From NCBI GenBank assembly GCA_022496805.1, contig CM040102.1, forward strand, positions 17,949,955 to 18,013,954: 64,000 nt of DNA. The letters are read 5' to 3'. Origin of the DNA: Pohlia nutans (taxonomy: Eukaryota; Streptophyta; Bryopsida; Bryales; Mniaceae). The position numbers were made by a program, and so were the translations under genes. Below, piece by piece: positions 11,321-22,159 of the stretch (position 1 is its first letter; every line of letters starts with the position of its first letter). Below the pieces are notes generated by a model. It had not been told where the DNA came from and made no database searches. It saw only the letters and a program-made list of their open reading frames with translations.

Positions 11321-14300
11321 TGTGTGCAGGCATAACCAGCATGACAAGAATCTTCAAAAAGATAGATTCCTCAATTCTTCTGAGCACTCCCACATAACAT
11401 TCCTGAAAGGAGCTGCGAACACCTTGGGCCAACTGCTCATTTAACCCCTTAAAGCACCAAGGATTCATGGTTTTAAAATGAAAAATTTAAATGATCATAT
11501 TGTGAAAAATATAATTCAGCTTGGACCAAATTTTATATCTCCGGAATCAATGAAGGACATTGCATGTTTTGGTCAAAAAAGGAAACAAATTTGAACAACA
11601 GGAAGTCTACATAAAACCTACTCAAAAAACATGAAGCCCCTTATGGTCCTTTAGGGGTTAAGGAAGAATCAGGGAATCCAAACGTTCCAAATCTTTGATA
11701 TCTTCTTTGGCACAAATCTTGAGTTCAAATTGGGACACTACTCAGCCAACTATTCTAGGCAAGTGTAGTTACTGCCAACCACAGTGCAGCAACAATGAAA
11801 AAGGTAGGCATGTATCACAACAAACGCTTCTACAAACACTTCAAGAGCAGTTTGGCCAAGAATGCAATGTCATTTCAAATAAATACTATTATCAACAGAA
11901 TAGCAGGAGAGGCAAAGGAAGTACTCAAACCAAGTGCTGTTATCCTGGATGATGAGGAGTAAACGATCCACCAGTCTCCCAGCACCCCAACCATAGTGGC
12001 ATTTGAACTAAGATAGGTGACTTTTGCCAGGCAGAACAACATATAATCTTGAACTTCCACGTGCATGACAGTTGCTGCAGAATTTAGCTGCAAAGCAAAA
12101 CGAATCTTCACACTCGGATTCCGAATGTTTTCAAAACTTTCATAACATTTGACACAATCAAGCAATCAAACAACTCTCCTGAAGAAACCCATACTAAGAC
12201 CTCGAATGTCACTCCTAAAGGACCAAGGATTCATGGTTTTAAAATGACAAATTCGATTGATCATATTGTGGAAAATATAACTCAGATGAGACCAAATTTT
12301 ATATCACTGGAACCAAAGAACATTGCATGTGTTGGTCAAACAAAAAATAAATTTGAACAAAAAGAAGTCCGCATAGGACCTACTCAAAACTGCTAAAAAT
12401 AAATAAACATGAGGCCCAATTTGGGCTTCTTGGTCCTTTAGGGGTTAACTATTTGAGAATCATTTAAGACAGTTGATGCTTCAAGTCCCAGAGAGATTAC
12501 CTTATCTTTCATTCGATCTAGAGCACCGTGATTGACGTGTGAATTTTCCCTCCTCTAGCACGCCATATTTCACAAGTAATGTCAGGCCTCAGTATTTGTT
12601 CCGAATTCCAATAAAGCAGAACAAAACTATTATAGCATCGACATTGCCTTGCACAAAAATCAACATGCAGAATACCATACCTTTTTCAGCCAGAGATAAA
12701 TCGATCCAGGGTTTGGCTTGGTGCTCCACATCAACAACACAGTGTTTGGAAGCAACGATTTCGGGTAAGGATACCCCAGAATCACAGTAAGTAGAAATAC
12801 AGTTGGCCACCAATATCTCTTTATAAAATTCAGTAGTTTGTGTTGCGATTCCAACTCTAAAGAGTCTTCTGCAATGATATCCGTAAGTTCTGGTGCCTGC
12901 TGACCTGCATGTTAAAGTTCTGATTCAATTGTTTACTAACACGGAAATGTTGTACCAGCTCTAACGACAGACATTTCAAAACATTCACTCCTACACATTT
13001 AACATGCCAATCAACATCAAATGACCAATCGATTCATTCAGAAGCTTGTTAGCAACACATAATTTCCCCAGCTACTATCAATGGAACAGACAGGATTGCA
13101 TTCATAGGCAGCTTTAGAGCTCGGGGGGTGCATTGTACTAAACATGTACGTGAGTGCACAGGAGGGATATTAATTTGAATATTGTCGTATTACGTATACA
13201 TACAATAGACATATTTAGAGAAGAAAATATTGACATATACATACATTAAACATATATTTAGGATGGAATAGATCTGTATAGAAAAGTTTTAGATATATAA
13301 TCCCTCGTAAACAAGGGGGTTTTCAGAGGGGGTCATGAACGCACGTGATTCTCAAACATAGTGTAGAGTGCACCCCCCGAGCTTTAGAGATGGTTGTATA
13401 CCGACCTGGAGCCTGATATTGGTTTAACTTCAATATCAAACCCTACATGACCAAAGTATCATGGTAACAATTTGATTTATCCTATTGTCAAATTTATAGT
13501 TCAGATGAGGCAAAATTTTACATCACGTGAATCAGTGAAGAACACTGCATGCATTGGTCAAAAAATAAATAAAAATTGGACAAATGAAAGACTCCATATG
13601 ACCCACTCAAAACTGCTATAAAAATCACGAGGCCCACTTTGAGCTTCTTGGTACTTTAGGGGTTAATACATATGCAAGATAGGCTGGAAAGACTTTGAAC
13701 TTACTTCCATGGAACCCGTCGTAAACCCCATTGTCAAATTGGACGGCTCCTCGCTCTGCTGCCAAGAAGCTCGTTGCAAACGATAACCCTAAAAATGTTC
13801 CTGTACAAGCTTTGAACCCTAAATTCTCCACCGGCTTCGGATAGTAGTCCCAAAACACAGATCGACGACATGGAGAAGCTCCAAGTGTTGTCTGAATTGC
13901 GCCATTCCCTACAACAAAGGAGCACACTCGATTAAAACTATTTTTTTTATAAAAAGAACATTCCATTGGATACTTAATATTGGACATATTGACCGAGCAG
14001 AAACCAATGTCATGCGGATGTCAATCCACATGCTGAAAAGAACCACAAAGAAAGAGTGCACTACAAGCAAGAAAATGATTTAAAGGAGCTAACCCTAATT
14101 AGGGTACCACAGAGGAATCAATATCCTCTACATGAGTAGGTATCAAACTTGAACACGCATTGAAGTAGATTATTGAGAAACTCCAATGAACCTCAACAAT
14201 TGTATGACACAAACCTGGACGTTTATATGACAAACAATGGCTGTAGCTACAGTGATTGAAGAAAGGGTGACATGGAATTCAACGCAGACTTCATCTACCA

Positions 14301-14660
14301 CACCATGTGTACATTCCCATTTATGCTTCACCATATAAAACATATACAGCCCATATTGACATATAAAACATATAGTCTCATATATATAAAACATATAGTC
14401 TCACCATATAAAACATATATAGTCACTGGTCACTCCACATATAAAGGTGGATGAAACTAAAAGGCACCCTCTTGGAAGGCTACTGAATGTTATGCCTGAG
14501 ACCAATTGACAAGTGAGGGTTAGAAAAGCAGAAAGAAGATGTATAGAGACCTGTTGTTTTGTGCAGCACGGATCGGACTGTGCAGGCTCCTGAGCGCAAG
14601 AATCTTCGCATTTCCCGAAGGGAGTACATACTGTACAGCTTACATCATGGTTGCCACAAC
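11321..14660 (-). CDS. unidentified multi-exon membrane-protein gene (partial model)
   Basis: Exons on the minus strand, in order: 14660-14551, 13908-13705, 12904-12681, 12087-11965 and 11432 (or 11435)-11321. The last four join in phase with GT-AG borders (for example GGAA|GTAAGT and AAAAG|GTATGG). The first exon reads a Cys-rich segment (GCGNHDVSCTVC, then GKCEDSC and PCC). The second has GASPCRRSVFWDYYPKPVEN and a hydrophobic stretch ending SFATSFLAAERG. The third has KRYWWPTVFLLTVILG and a WSTKPNPGSIYLWLK motif. The fourth has EVQDYMLFCLAKV and VGVLGDWW. The fifth ends with hydrophobic SIFLKILVMLVM. I infer several membrane segments. The join between the first two exons is out of phase, so at least one exon is missing (a candidate reads around 14.2-14.3 kb), and the start codon is not found. 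Its introns host four MITEs. I do not recognise the family. Confidence 0.5.
11441..11661 (+). mobile_element. TTAA-family MITE, group 1
   Basis: The element starts TTAACCCCTTAAAGCACCAA and ends GGTCCTTTAGGGGTTAA. It carries the family blocks ATTCATGGTTTTAAAATGA and GACATTGCATGTTTTGGTCA. TTAA lies at both termini. Its left end abuts the acceptor of the exon at 11432, so on the gene's strand it forms the 3' end of an intron. Confidence 0.85.
12208..12448 (+). mobile_element. TTAA-family MITE, group 1
   Basis: The left end is decayed (TCACTCCTAAAGGACCAAGG). The body blocks ATTCATGGTTTTAAAATGAC, GACCAAATTTTATATCAC and GGACCTACTCAAAACTGCTA, and the right end TTCTTGGTCCTTTAGGGG plus TTAA, match the other group 1 copies in the same orientation. 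It lies in an intron of the minus-strand gene. Confidence 0.85.
13120..13381. mobile_element. hAT-type MITE, 8-bp duplication
   Basis: The ends CTCGGGGGGTGCA and TGCACCCCCCGAG are perfect inverted repeats, flanked by an 8-bp duplication CTTTAGAG (13112-13119 and 13382-13389). Inner blocks TACGTGAGTGC and GCACGTGATTCTCAA match the sibling at 7456-7871. It sits inside an intron of the minus-strand gene. Confidence 0.93.
13436..13666 (+). mobile_element. TTAA-family MITE, group 1 (diverged)
   Basis: The left end is decayed (TCAAACCCTACATGACCAAAG). The blocks CACTGCATGCATTGGTCA and GACCCACTCAAAACTGCTAT and the right end CTTCTTGGTACTTTAGGGG plus TTAA match group 1. It lies in the intron just downstream (on the minus strand) of the 13908-13705 exon, about 40 bp from its donor. 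Confidence 0.8.
14332..14425. repeat. short tandem repeat, about 21-bp unit, four degenerate copies
   Basis: The phrase 'catataaaacatata' followed by 'gtctc' or a variant is repeated around 14332, 14359, 14383 and 14405. It lies within the presumed intron region of the minus-strand gene. Confidence 0.7.
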
Positions 14661-16149
14661 CTGCATGAGGTCATCAGCCTGAAGCATCGATCATTACAAT
14701 GCCCTACATGAGGACCACAGATGTCAGGGCTGAAATGTCATAGGCTGTATAGCAGGAGCCCCGGCTGACCTTCTTCCACAAACACACTTACGATTGACTG
14801 TGAATCCCACATTCTGTAAGTAACTGCAGTGATCTCAAAACTGGCTAAAATTAGCTGGATTTCTACCCCAAAAAATTGGGGTTGCTAAACATACAAAGAA
14901 AAAATTGAAATGTAGCGAGAATGCTCATCGTGATATAAATATGTAGCAACTTCATGAGGTGATATCCGCGGACATCATCATGGTATCACCTTAATATATC
15001 AAGGGTATTGCCGGATATTATAGAGGTATCGTGAGTATTGTGTGCAGTGGGTAGCAAAAGTAGATACCATTTATGTAGGAGGTCGCATAATGTTCTAAAT
15101 GTCATAAAGTGGTTCTGAGATCATTGTAAGTAAGTGAGGACTCTGTCTAACCCCAACCAGGACATAAATTTGACAAGCTGTGGCTTGTCTCAAGGCAAAA
15201 TTCTTGTCAATTTTCTCAGAATCTTTTCCCGAGTGAAAAGAGAAAATGAGGATGGTCTTTTTTTTCATCTTGTCTTCTCTAAGTACTGTCCAAATTTCAA
15301 TGATATGTAATTAGGGCTTTGTTGGGCAATGTGGGTCGGCACAAAGAGATACAGGCGGTTTCAAAGATTAAATGTTCAGGGTCTCTTCGATTTCGGTGAA
15401 AGTAGTTAGGTTACTCTTCATTGTTCAAAATTTAATAGATATTTGAACTTAAGACTTATTATGAAAAGATAAACTTCCCAAAGCTTGTCCTCATGAATAC
15501 CATAAGTTCAATAATCTTGTTCCAGAATCTCCTTGTGAAAAGGAGAGTTACTAGTTAAATTTATGCTCTGCTGTGAAACCCACATTCTGTAAGTGAGGAC
15601 TCTTTACAACCCCCAAAATTTCGGATCCATGCATTCGTGAAACACCTTGAATCAAGTCAACTCTGAAAGTCGGAAATCAAAGTACGACGTGGAGCTTACT
15701 AACGTTGGCTTTCACTTAGCATGATTTAGCTAAATGTCTTTACTTCTTTGGCTTTCAATCAGCAAGTGGTGTAAGCATGACTTGGCTAAACGTCTATGGT
15801 CACTAATCTTTGAATGAAAATGGGGTTGTCAAATATTGTAGTAGTCTACAACCTCCCACTAAGAAATTCAGACACAAACCAATCTGATAAAGAAATTGAG
15901 TTTTGGCTCTTATACATAAACCAATCTGTAGAACTCTATACTGTGATCTCCCAATGAAAACACATTCCTACATTCTGATTAAAATGCTTAAAAGTGACAC
16001 AAGTAGTATCTCCTCTAGAGTAACAATTCTGTAAATTAGAAAGGAACTGACTATTCATAGCTGGAAGCATTGATTTCATACACAGGTGAATTATGTGTTC
16101 CTCGTAGTTATGGTGATTATCTTGTCACTGGGAAGCAATCGAGACGAGA
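14661..16149. other. unassigned; may contain upstream exons of the minus-strand gene
   Basis: Two similar phrases (CCCACATTCTGTAAGT at about 14808 and 15580) and a near match at 15125 suggest a diverged internal duplication. I could not define a start codon or a 5' exon for the gene at 11.3-14.7 kb. Confidence 0.4.
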
Positions 16150-16275
16150 GTAGATAGATAGAAACTCCGGTCCTAAGAAGGGTTGGCGTGAATGAAGTGT
16201 CTGTTAGTGATGACAATGACCAAGTGTCCACCAGACAGAAGGCCACTGGAACAAAACTACTCTTCCCTGTCGGAA
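16150..16275 (+). repeat. dispersed repeat with coding-like conservation (partner at 59645-59780)
   Basis: The two copies share GATAGATAGA, GAAACTCCGG(T/C)CC, TGGCGTGAAT(G/A)AAGTGTC and AACAAAACTACTCTTCC. In one frame both translate to a similar peptide: GVN(E/K)VSV, then Q(K/R)A, then TKLLF. The copy at 16.2 kb has stops just upstream in that frame. It may be a degraded gene fragment rather than a plain repeat. Confidence 0.55.
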
Positions 16276-17449
16276 ATAGACACTCTAGTGACCTATAAAC
16301 AAAATCATAATATCCATGGGCAAGAGACGAGAGTACTGAAGAACAGGAGCAAGGAAACTTTTATTCCAGCACTAAAAAATCAGACTGTTCAGAATGTCAT
16401 TGCGTCAGTAGACATAGATCAAGCAAACCTGGATGCTTTTCCAGATATGGGTTACAATCTAAAGCATGATTATGCCCCTCAGATCAGACGAAGGGAACTT
16501 GTAACGAAGACATGAGATCGATCCAGTAAACCCTAATACGAAGCTCAAATATAACCCCACAAATTCCAATCCTCTTCCTATTAATCACCTAACCCAAAAA
16601 TCTCCACATCCTCATCAATTGATGCTCACAGTGATCATCCCCATCAAAAAGAAAAATTATCTTCGCAAATACATAATTGCTGAGAAAAGGAAACCAGAAT
16701 TTTTTGGTGCACAATCTTAAACTCATCTTAAGTGGGAAGTATCAAAAGCTATAAGGAAAAAAAAAAAAGCACTAGACACTCTGTCACTGTGTCATGCATT
16801 AACATCAGACTTTTTTTCTTGGTTGTCATTGAGAATGAACTCCGTACTAAAGAATGGATATTATAACAACCTAAAAACCGTTGTCCCAAGCTACTCTTCC
16901 AAGATTGCCATACATCTAATGTGCCAATTATAATACTAAAACTACCCCCAAAAAAAAATGGTTTCGAGAATTCGCTGCTGCTTGCTATCAAGAAGGAACT
17001 TCGTAACTGTGTATACCTCCAAAACAGCCCGACAGGATAGCTATGAGCCCATGTTGACCTCGCGTGCGCAAACTAAGTTTTTATGATATTTTGCCTAACA
17101 ATGACTCGTTTAATTTTATGTCATTTGAACAACCGCTGAATGAGTCACTTGCATCATCATCATCATCAGCGCTCAGCTCGGTTTCTTCATTTTTCATGCT
17201 ATTTCAGGGGTCTGTGCACACAAGTACTTAGATCAATTGTTGAAGCATCAATTGGCTTTCATGCTGTACTTTGCAGAGACAGTTGGTTGTTGGCAAAAGG
17301 TCTTCACCATTTGATGCTTGTCAAATTTTGTATTTGTTTTTTTGGGTCCTTTTTGTGGTGGGGAAACTTTTGAGTGAAAACCAATCATGGATATTATTTG
17401 ATGACAGCTGAAGTGATTTGGTACACTCTGGTCTCTTTTTGAGGCCTAA
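16276..17449. other. unassigned
   Basis: A 107-codon plus-strand frame (16192-16515) overlaps the repeat above and continues with unrecognised sequence. A short CAT trinucleotide run lies at about 17152-17166. No gene is supported. Confidence 0.4.
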
Positions 17450-17547
17450 GAGCATCCTCAGTCCACTGTAAAAGGGACAGCATAAATGAGAAATGTGCCC
17501 TGGACGGACATTTCTCATTTATACTGCCCTTTTTACTGATGTTGCTC
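17450..17547. repeat. 98-bp near-perfect hairpin
   Basis: The left arm GAGCATCCTCAGTCCACTGT continues to ATAAATGAGAAATGTGCCC. It pairs with the right arm from GGACATTTCTCATTTATACT to GATGTTGCTC across a loop of a few bases. Termini of the form GAGCATC...GTTGCTC resemble a common plant MITE type. No target duplication was found. If transcribed it could form a long foldback RNA. Confidence 0.75.
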
Positions 17548-19708
17548 TATGAGTGTGTGGGGGTTAGGATGAAACCACACACATACTCGTATTAGTCATT
17601 TTTTCAGTTTTCTAATTTTGAGGGGTCTAGGTGCTTTTTTGGGGTATTTTAATTTTATACTTGGGATCTGTGACCCAAGATATGTGTAGGTAGACTCTTT
17701 TGCACCTACGTTCATATAATGAACGATGAACAGATTTTAACATTTCTCCTGATTACATCATGTGCATGTTTTCATTCATCCAAATTTTTATTGGTTCTTG
17801 TGCTAGTTGACTATCATTTGTACAATATGGATCATCAAAATGAGATATTGTGATTTTTTTTAAATAACATAATTGGTTTATGTCAAGTTTCATTCTTAGT
17901 TCAAAAAGTGAGTCTGTAAACATGATTTTCAAAAATAAATAGAATCAAAATAATAATGAAAACCATACCATCTTGTAGTGCATGATATTCCAAATTCATT
18001 ACAATGGTTTTTTAAAAGAAATTGTTAATTTGGGATTTTTAATTGAATTTCAAAAGAAATGCTTGAAAATTTAATTACAAATTATTAATAGAAAAATATG
18101 ATAAATCCAACTGTAGAAATGTGATCTTCACATTGACATTTACAACTTAGCTTCATACATCGACTCCATTTTTGTTATTCATCAAACATTTTATAACACA
18201 TCTTTGAATCAGTGTTGAATTACAACAATGAATGGTTAAACTAGTTTTCCATGACTTTGAAGACCACCAAGCACTTAAACACTTAACAATGAGAAACCAC
18301 TTCGCTCTTCCACACTTTATAATTATTTAGAGTGAACAAATAAGAGTATGTTAAAGCAAAACACATGGAATCTTATTCACAACTTGACTTTTAGGGTAAC
18401 TCTAGTAGCCAAAAGAAATTACTATAGTTTGGTGTATTATTTTAATTTAGATGTATTAAATTTTGAAACCTATTTTAGAATTTAGGTTTACACCACTTAG
18501 GGCCCCTTTGCATATGAAATTGAGCCCGTTTTGATTATAAAAGGGTTGGAATCCTCACCTCTTATTGGTTCAAATTTAGAAATCAACTCCAACCCTTTTA
18601 CACTAAGACTTAAGCCCAAATTCCAAAACCAATATTTTAATTAAGAACAACAAGATCTCACACGGATCCAACTCAAAGAATTGGATCCATTGAAAACGGA
18701 AAACCAATTCATGAACTTGGCCCCTTTCCATATCTCAATTTTAATTATTATTGTTATTAAATTATTTTTCCGTTAAATACTACTTTTTGTAACAATCAAC
18801 ACCCTTGGATTGTTTGCAAATCTAAACAACTTCTTTTGGACTATTCTTCCCTTCATCCTCCTTTGTCACTTAGGACCCAATACAAATAGACATGAGAGAA
18901 ATGGGCTCCATTATAGTCTTATTATAATGAGTATTGGAAGTTAATATAGACTCAAATTTGGTTGAACTAGGCCCAAAAAAAAACAGACTTGACTTGGTAT
19001 TTAACCCCAAAAGGAGGTTTCTCCTTTCATACAATACGCATACAAGTAAGAACATTCGCATACATGTGACATTTACAGTAGCTGAACGTGTTCTATAGAG
19101 CCAATTGTTTTTGACAACCTTGTAAGAACTACAAGACATATTGCTGTAAAATTTTAAATTTTTTTCTTGTACAGAATGTGGTGAAAGAATTTCCTGTACA
19201 TTTGTGGTAGTGAGAAACAGTATAGCACAATGAGGTTGTTGCAGTAGGGGTTAAGAAGCCCAAATTTATATTGTCTTCATTTTTTGTCAAAACAAGGGTT
19301 GCAATCTTCACTATAGAGTTGTACGATTTTATTTTATTTTGTCTTTTGTATACAATCATCTTCATTGCTCCAACGAAGATACCAAGTTATGCTGCCTCTG
19401 GTGATTAGAAAAAATAAATAAATCACTGTCGTTGCGCACCTGTACTTACACAGGCTTTCTTGATGTGGCAGGCTTTCATGACCATCTCAAACCCTACTTG
19501 GATTTACATCTTCACATTGTTCAGAGTCCCCATGGTCATCATGACCAACTTGAAAATGAGATTCTCCCAATGAGCTCTCCAAAAGTTCAAAGTTTGCAGA
19601 CCAAAGCTGAACTGCCGGGTTCCCACGCACTAACTTGGTGCCAATACGCGCTTTTGGTACCATATTGTCACACTATTTTTTGATGCCCAAAGACCATCCT
19701 TTTTGCTA
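17548..19708. other. unassigned AT-rich DNA with possible Tourist-like fragments
   Basis: TTAGGGCCCCTTTGCATATG at about 18498 and a similar direct copy TGGCCCCTTTCCATATCTC at about 18719 look like Tourist-type ends, but no opposing right end is present. The remainder has no supported feature. Confidence 0.4.
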
Positions 19709-19828
19709 CAATAGTAGAAAAGGTGCCACTCCCCAGGGAGGTGCTCAGGCAAAATCATTGTGCATGCGTGGAATTAGGCACCACATGTTTGGGCAACTCC
19801 CTCGGCAATGCCACCTTTTCTACTATTG
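19709..19828. mobile_element. 120-bp CACTA-type MITE
   Basis: The ends are CAATAGTAGAAAAGGTG and CCACCTTTTCTACTATTG. A perfect 3-bp duplication CTA flanks it (19706-19708 and 19829-19831). Internal GGGAGGTGCTCAGGCAAAAT and ACTCCCTCGGCAATGCC match the other copies. The terminal CAATA replaces CACTA on both sides. Confidence 0.88.
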
Positions 19829-20746
19829 CTACGTTGTTTTGGCTACTAGTTTGTGTAGGACTAATTTTAAAAACCAAAATTTGCACCCAATCATTTATTT
19901 ACATTAAGAACAACAACCCATTGCACACTAACACACAATACAAGGTTCAACTATACAAGAACACATTGGAAGAGCACGCACTAAAAACCCACCTTGACTA
20001 TTAACCAAAATCAGTGCAGTAATGACTCAAGGACAATTTTTGTGTTGAAGATGATACATGTAATTAGTAGGCCTTTACCCACCAACTTCTAAAATTTCAA
20101 AGTAGTAATCTTGATTCCATGTGAAACGTAGGTAGAATGAAACTAGTGTTGTACTATTATGACACGATCCTCACTCAAATGAATGAATTAGAATTATTAT
20201 GAGAAGTAGTGAACCTCAAAGAGGTATTAGGAATGAAAAATCTTTAAAGCTTCTTTGTAAAAAGATGCCATACCAGTTTAGCACTGGTTAAAACCTTTTG
20301 TAGTACAAAGTTGAAATCAAATCTTATTGCATGACGTTATTCAGAATCTACAAGCTTTTCTTAATAGGTATGTTTGAAGAAGCTCAATTTTCTCATTTTT
20401 TCATTCTAAGCATTCTATGTATTTTTTTGGAAATTTAAAATTTAAAATTAGGGCTTGCAATTTAAATATATTTTGCACATGTCCACTTAGGAAAAGAATT
20501 GGAGATCTACTCAACCGCAAAATAGAGAAATTTTGAGAGGAGACTGATAAATCCATACTTATAAAAATATTGTTGGTGCTACATAATGTCTTTCCAAATT
20601 ATCCACGTGTGAATAGCAAAGGAACCTCCTACAACAAGTTAGATACATCCTATTTTGGATGTGAAAAATCTTCACAAACAATCGGTAGAAACCTTTTGTT
20701 TGATAAATTACCAATATAATATTAATTCAAGTATAACAATGTTCTA
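19829..20746. other. unassigned AT-rich DNA
   Basis: No gene or paired repeat is recognised on either strand. Confidence 0.45.
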
Positions 20747-20748
20747 TA

Positions 20749-20856
20749 CTCCATCAATTAGTATATCTAGTCTTTTTGTACCACTAAAACACCATGATAA
20801 GTACTCCAAAGTAGAGTATTTAATATCTAGATGTTTTAGTAGGACAGAGGGAGCAA
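20749..20856. mobile_element. degenerate Stowaway-like MITE
   Basis: The right end reads TTTTAGTAGGACAGAGGGAG, the reverse complement of the CTCCCTCTGTCC Stowaway terminus. The left end is a decayed TACTCC. Inner blocks GTACCACTAAAACA and ATCTAGATGTTTTAGTAG are also inverted. The flanks are near TA. Decay limits boundary precision. Confidence 0.6.
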
Positions 20857-20858
20857 TA

Positions 20859-21369
20859 CTCATTACCAATGTTGGATCAACATGGAAAATGACCCTAATT
20901 TTTTTCCACTAATAAAAGTGCGCAATGAATAAGGCATTTATAAATATGTCTTGCACACTGTATAAAATTTGGACAAATTGATATTGCAATTCTATTAATT
21001 ACTATGGATATATAAAATATGGAGATTGAAGAATGTAGGTCAATGATTTATTTTTTAATTTCAACAAGGGGTCCCGAGGTTACAATCACAAGGGTGGAAG
21101 TGCACTATAGACTATTTTTTTACTATTATAGTAAGGGTAGAGATGGCTACATGCTAGAACTGAAGTACATTGTTTCAGCTAAGTCATGAACATCACCTTA
21201 TAAATTATTGGCTAATTTTGCTAGCAAAGCCTACTTAAGAAAGTATTGTGTAAGTTTTGAGGCGCCTAGAGTCCGTGTGTCGCCAGCCCAAACCCTATCT
21301 TGATCTCTTTGTGATGCTCTAAAACCACATGGTTACATGATACGGGCAACTTTCAATGCATGAATGTGA
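20859..21369. other. unassigned AT-rich DNA
   Basis: Nothing beyond low-complexity sequence is visible. Confidence 0.4.
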
Positions 21370-21830
21370 TAATTTGACTACATACTGGTCAACCACCATT
21401 AACACTTGTTTTGTTAAAAGTGCACATGCCATATAAAAAGTATACATTCTGAAATTTTCTTTGTTTGAAAAAACATTGTCATATTTTCCATAAAAGTGCC
21501 AAAATTGAGTGTACATTATATTAAAAAAATGTAATGAAAATTTTAAAGGGGGGTGGGTATGTTCCCACCCCCCTTCCTTTAAAATTAATAAAAATGTAAT
21601 GAAAATTTTAAAGGGGGGTGGGTATGTTCCCACCTCCCTTCCTTTAAAATTCAAAGAAATGTAGTGCAAATTTTAAACAGGGGTGGGTATGTTCCCACCC
21701 CCTTTCCCCATTTTAATAAAAGGAAATGCAGTGCACATACCACTGAAAAATAGTGCACATGGCTATATGCACTTTTAACGAAACAAGTGTTTATTATTAA
21801 AAAAATGTAGCAAGTTATTATACATAGTAT
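21370..21830. repeat. inverted-repeat element with three tandem GC-rich hairpins
   Basis: The outer arms around 21370-21434 (AACACTTGTTTTGTTAAAAG, then TGCACATGCCATATA) and 21750-21830 (TATATGCACTTTTAACGAAA, then CAAGTGTT) are inverted repeats. Between them lie three tandem units of about 64 bp, each with AAATTTTAAA(G/C) and the hairpin GGGTGGGTATGTTCCCACC. It is probably a MITE or foldback element. Terminal duplications were not resolved. Confidence 0.75.
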
Positions 21831-21995
21831 AAAATTAGCAAATTTCACCATATTGGGAGAATCATTTGGCCAAAAAGTAGTGAATAATTCCCTCAAAAAT
21901 GAGTAAAAATTAGCATTGATTTTTTTGGTAGCCACTTGGCTAATATTCGCACAACACATTTTCACTACTTCTATAGTCACACTTCATAAAATTCA

Positions 21996-22075
21996 ATTTT
22001 CAAGTCTCTCGAGCCTCTCACTAGGTGTAAACCAAATTTGAACCAGGAGGAATGACCATGCACCAAAAAGAGAGT
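21996..22075 (+). repeat. direct repeat, partner at 22545-22640
   Basis: Both copies read AGTGTAAACCAAATT or AGGTGTAAACCAAATT, then GG(A/G)GGA(A/G)TGACCATGCA, about 545 bp apart in the same orientation. They flank a segment with a possible SINE. Confidence 0.6.
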
Positions 22076-22159
22076 GAGCTCGTTTTTTTAATGTATCGTA
22101 ACTACAAGAATTACATTAACGTTGGGAAAATTTGTTTTTTAAATATTTCAATTTTTTTA

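Noticed and set aside
18498..18740. Possible Tourist MITE beginning TTAGGGCCCCTTTG
   Set aside because: The second similar block is a direct, not inverted, repeat, so no element can be bounded.
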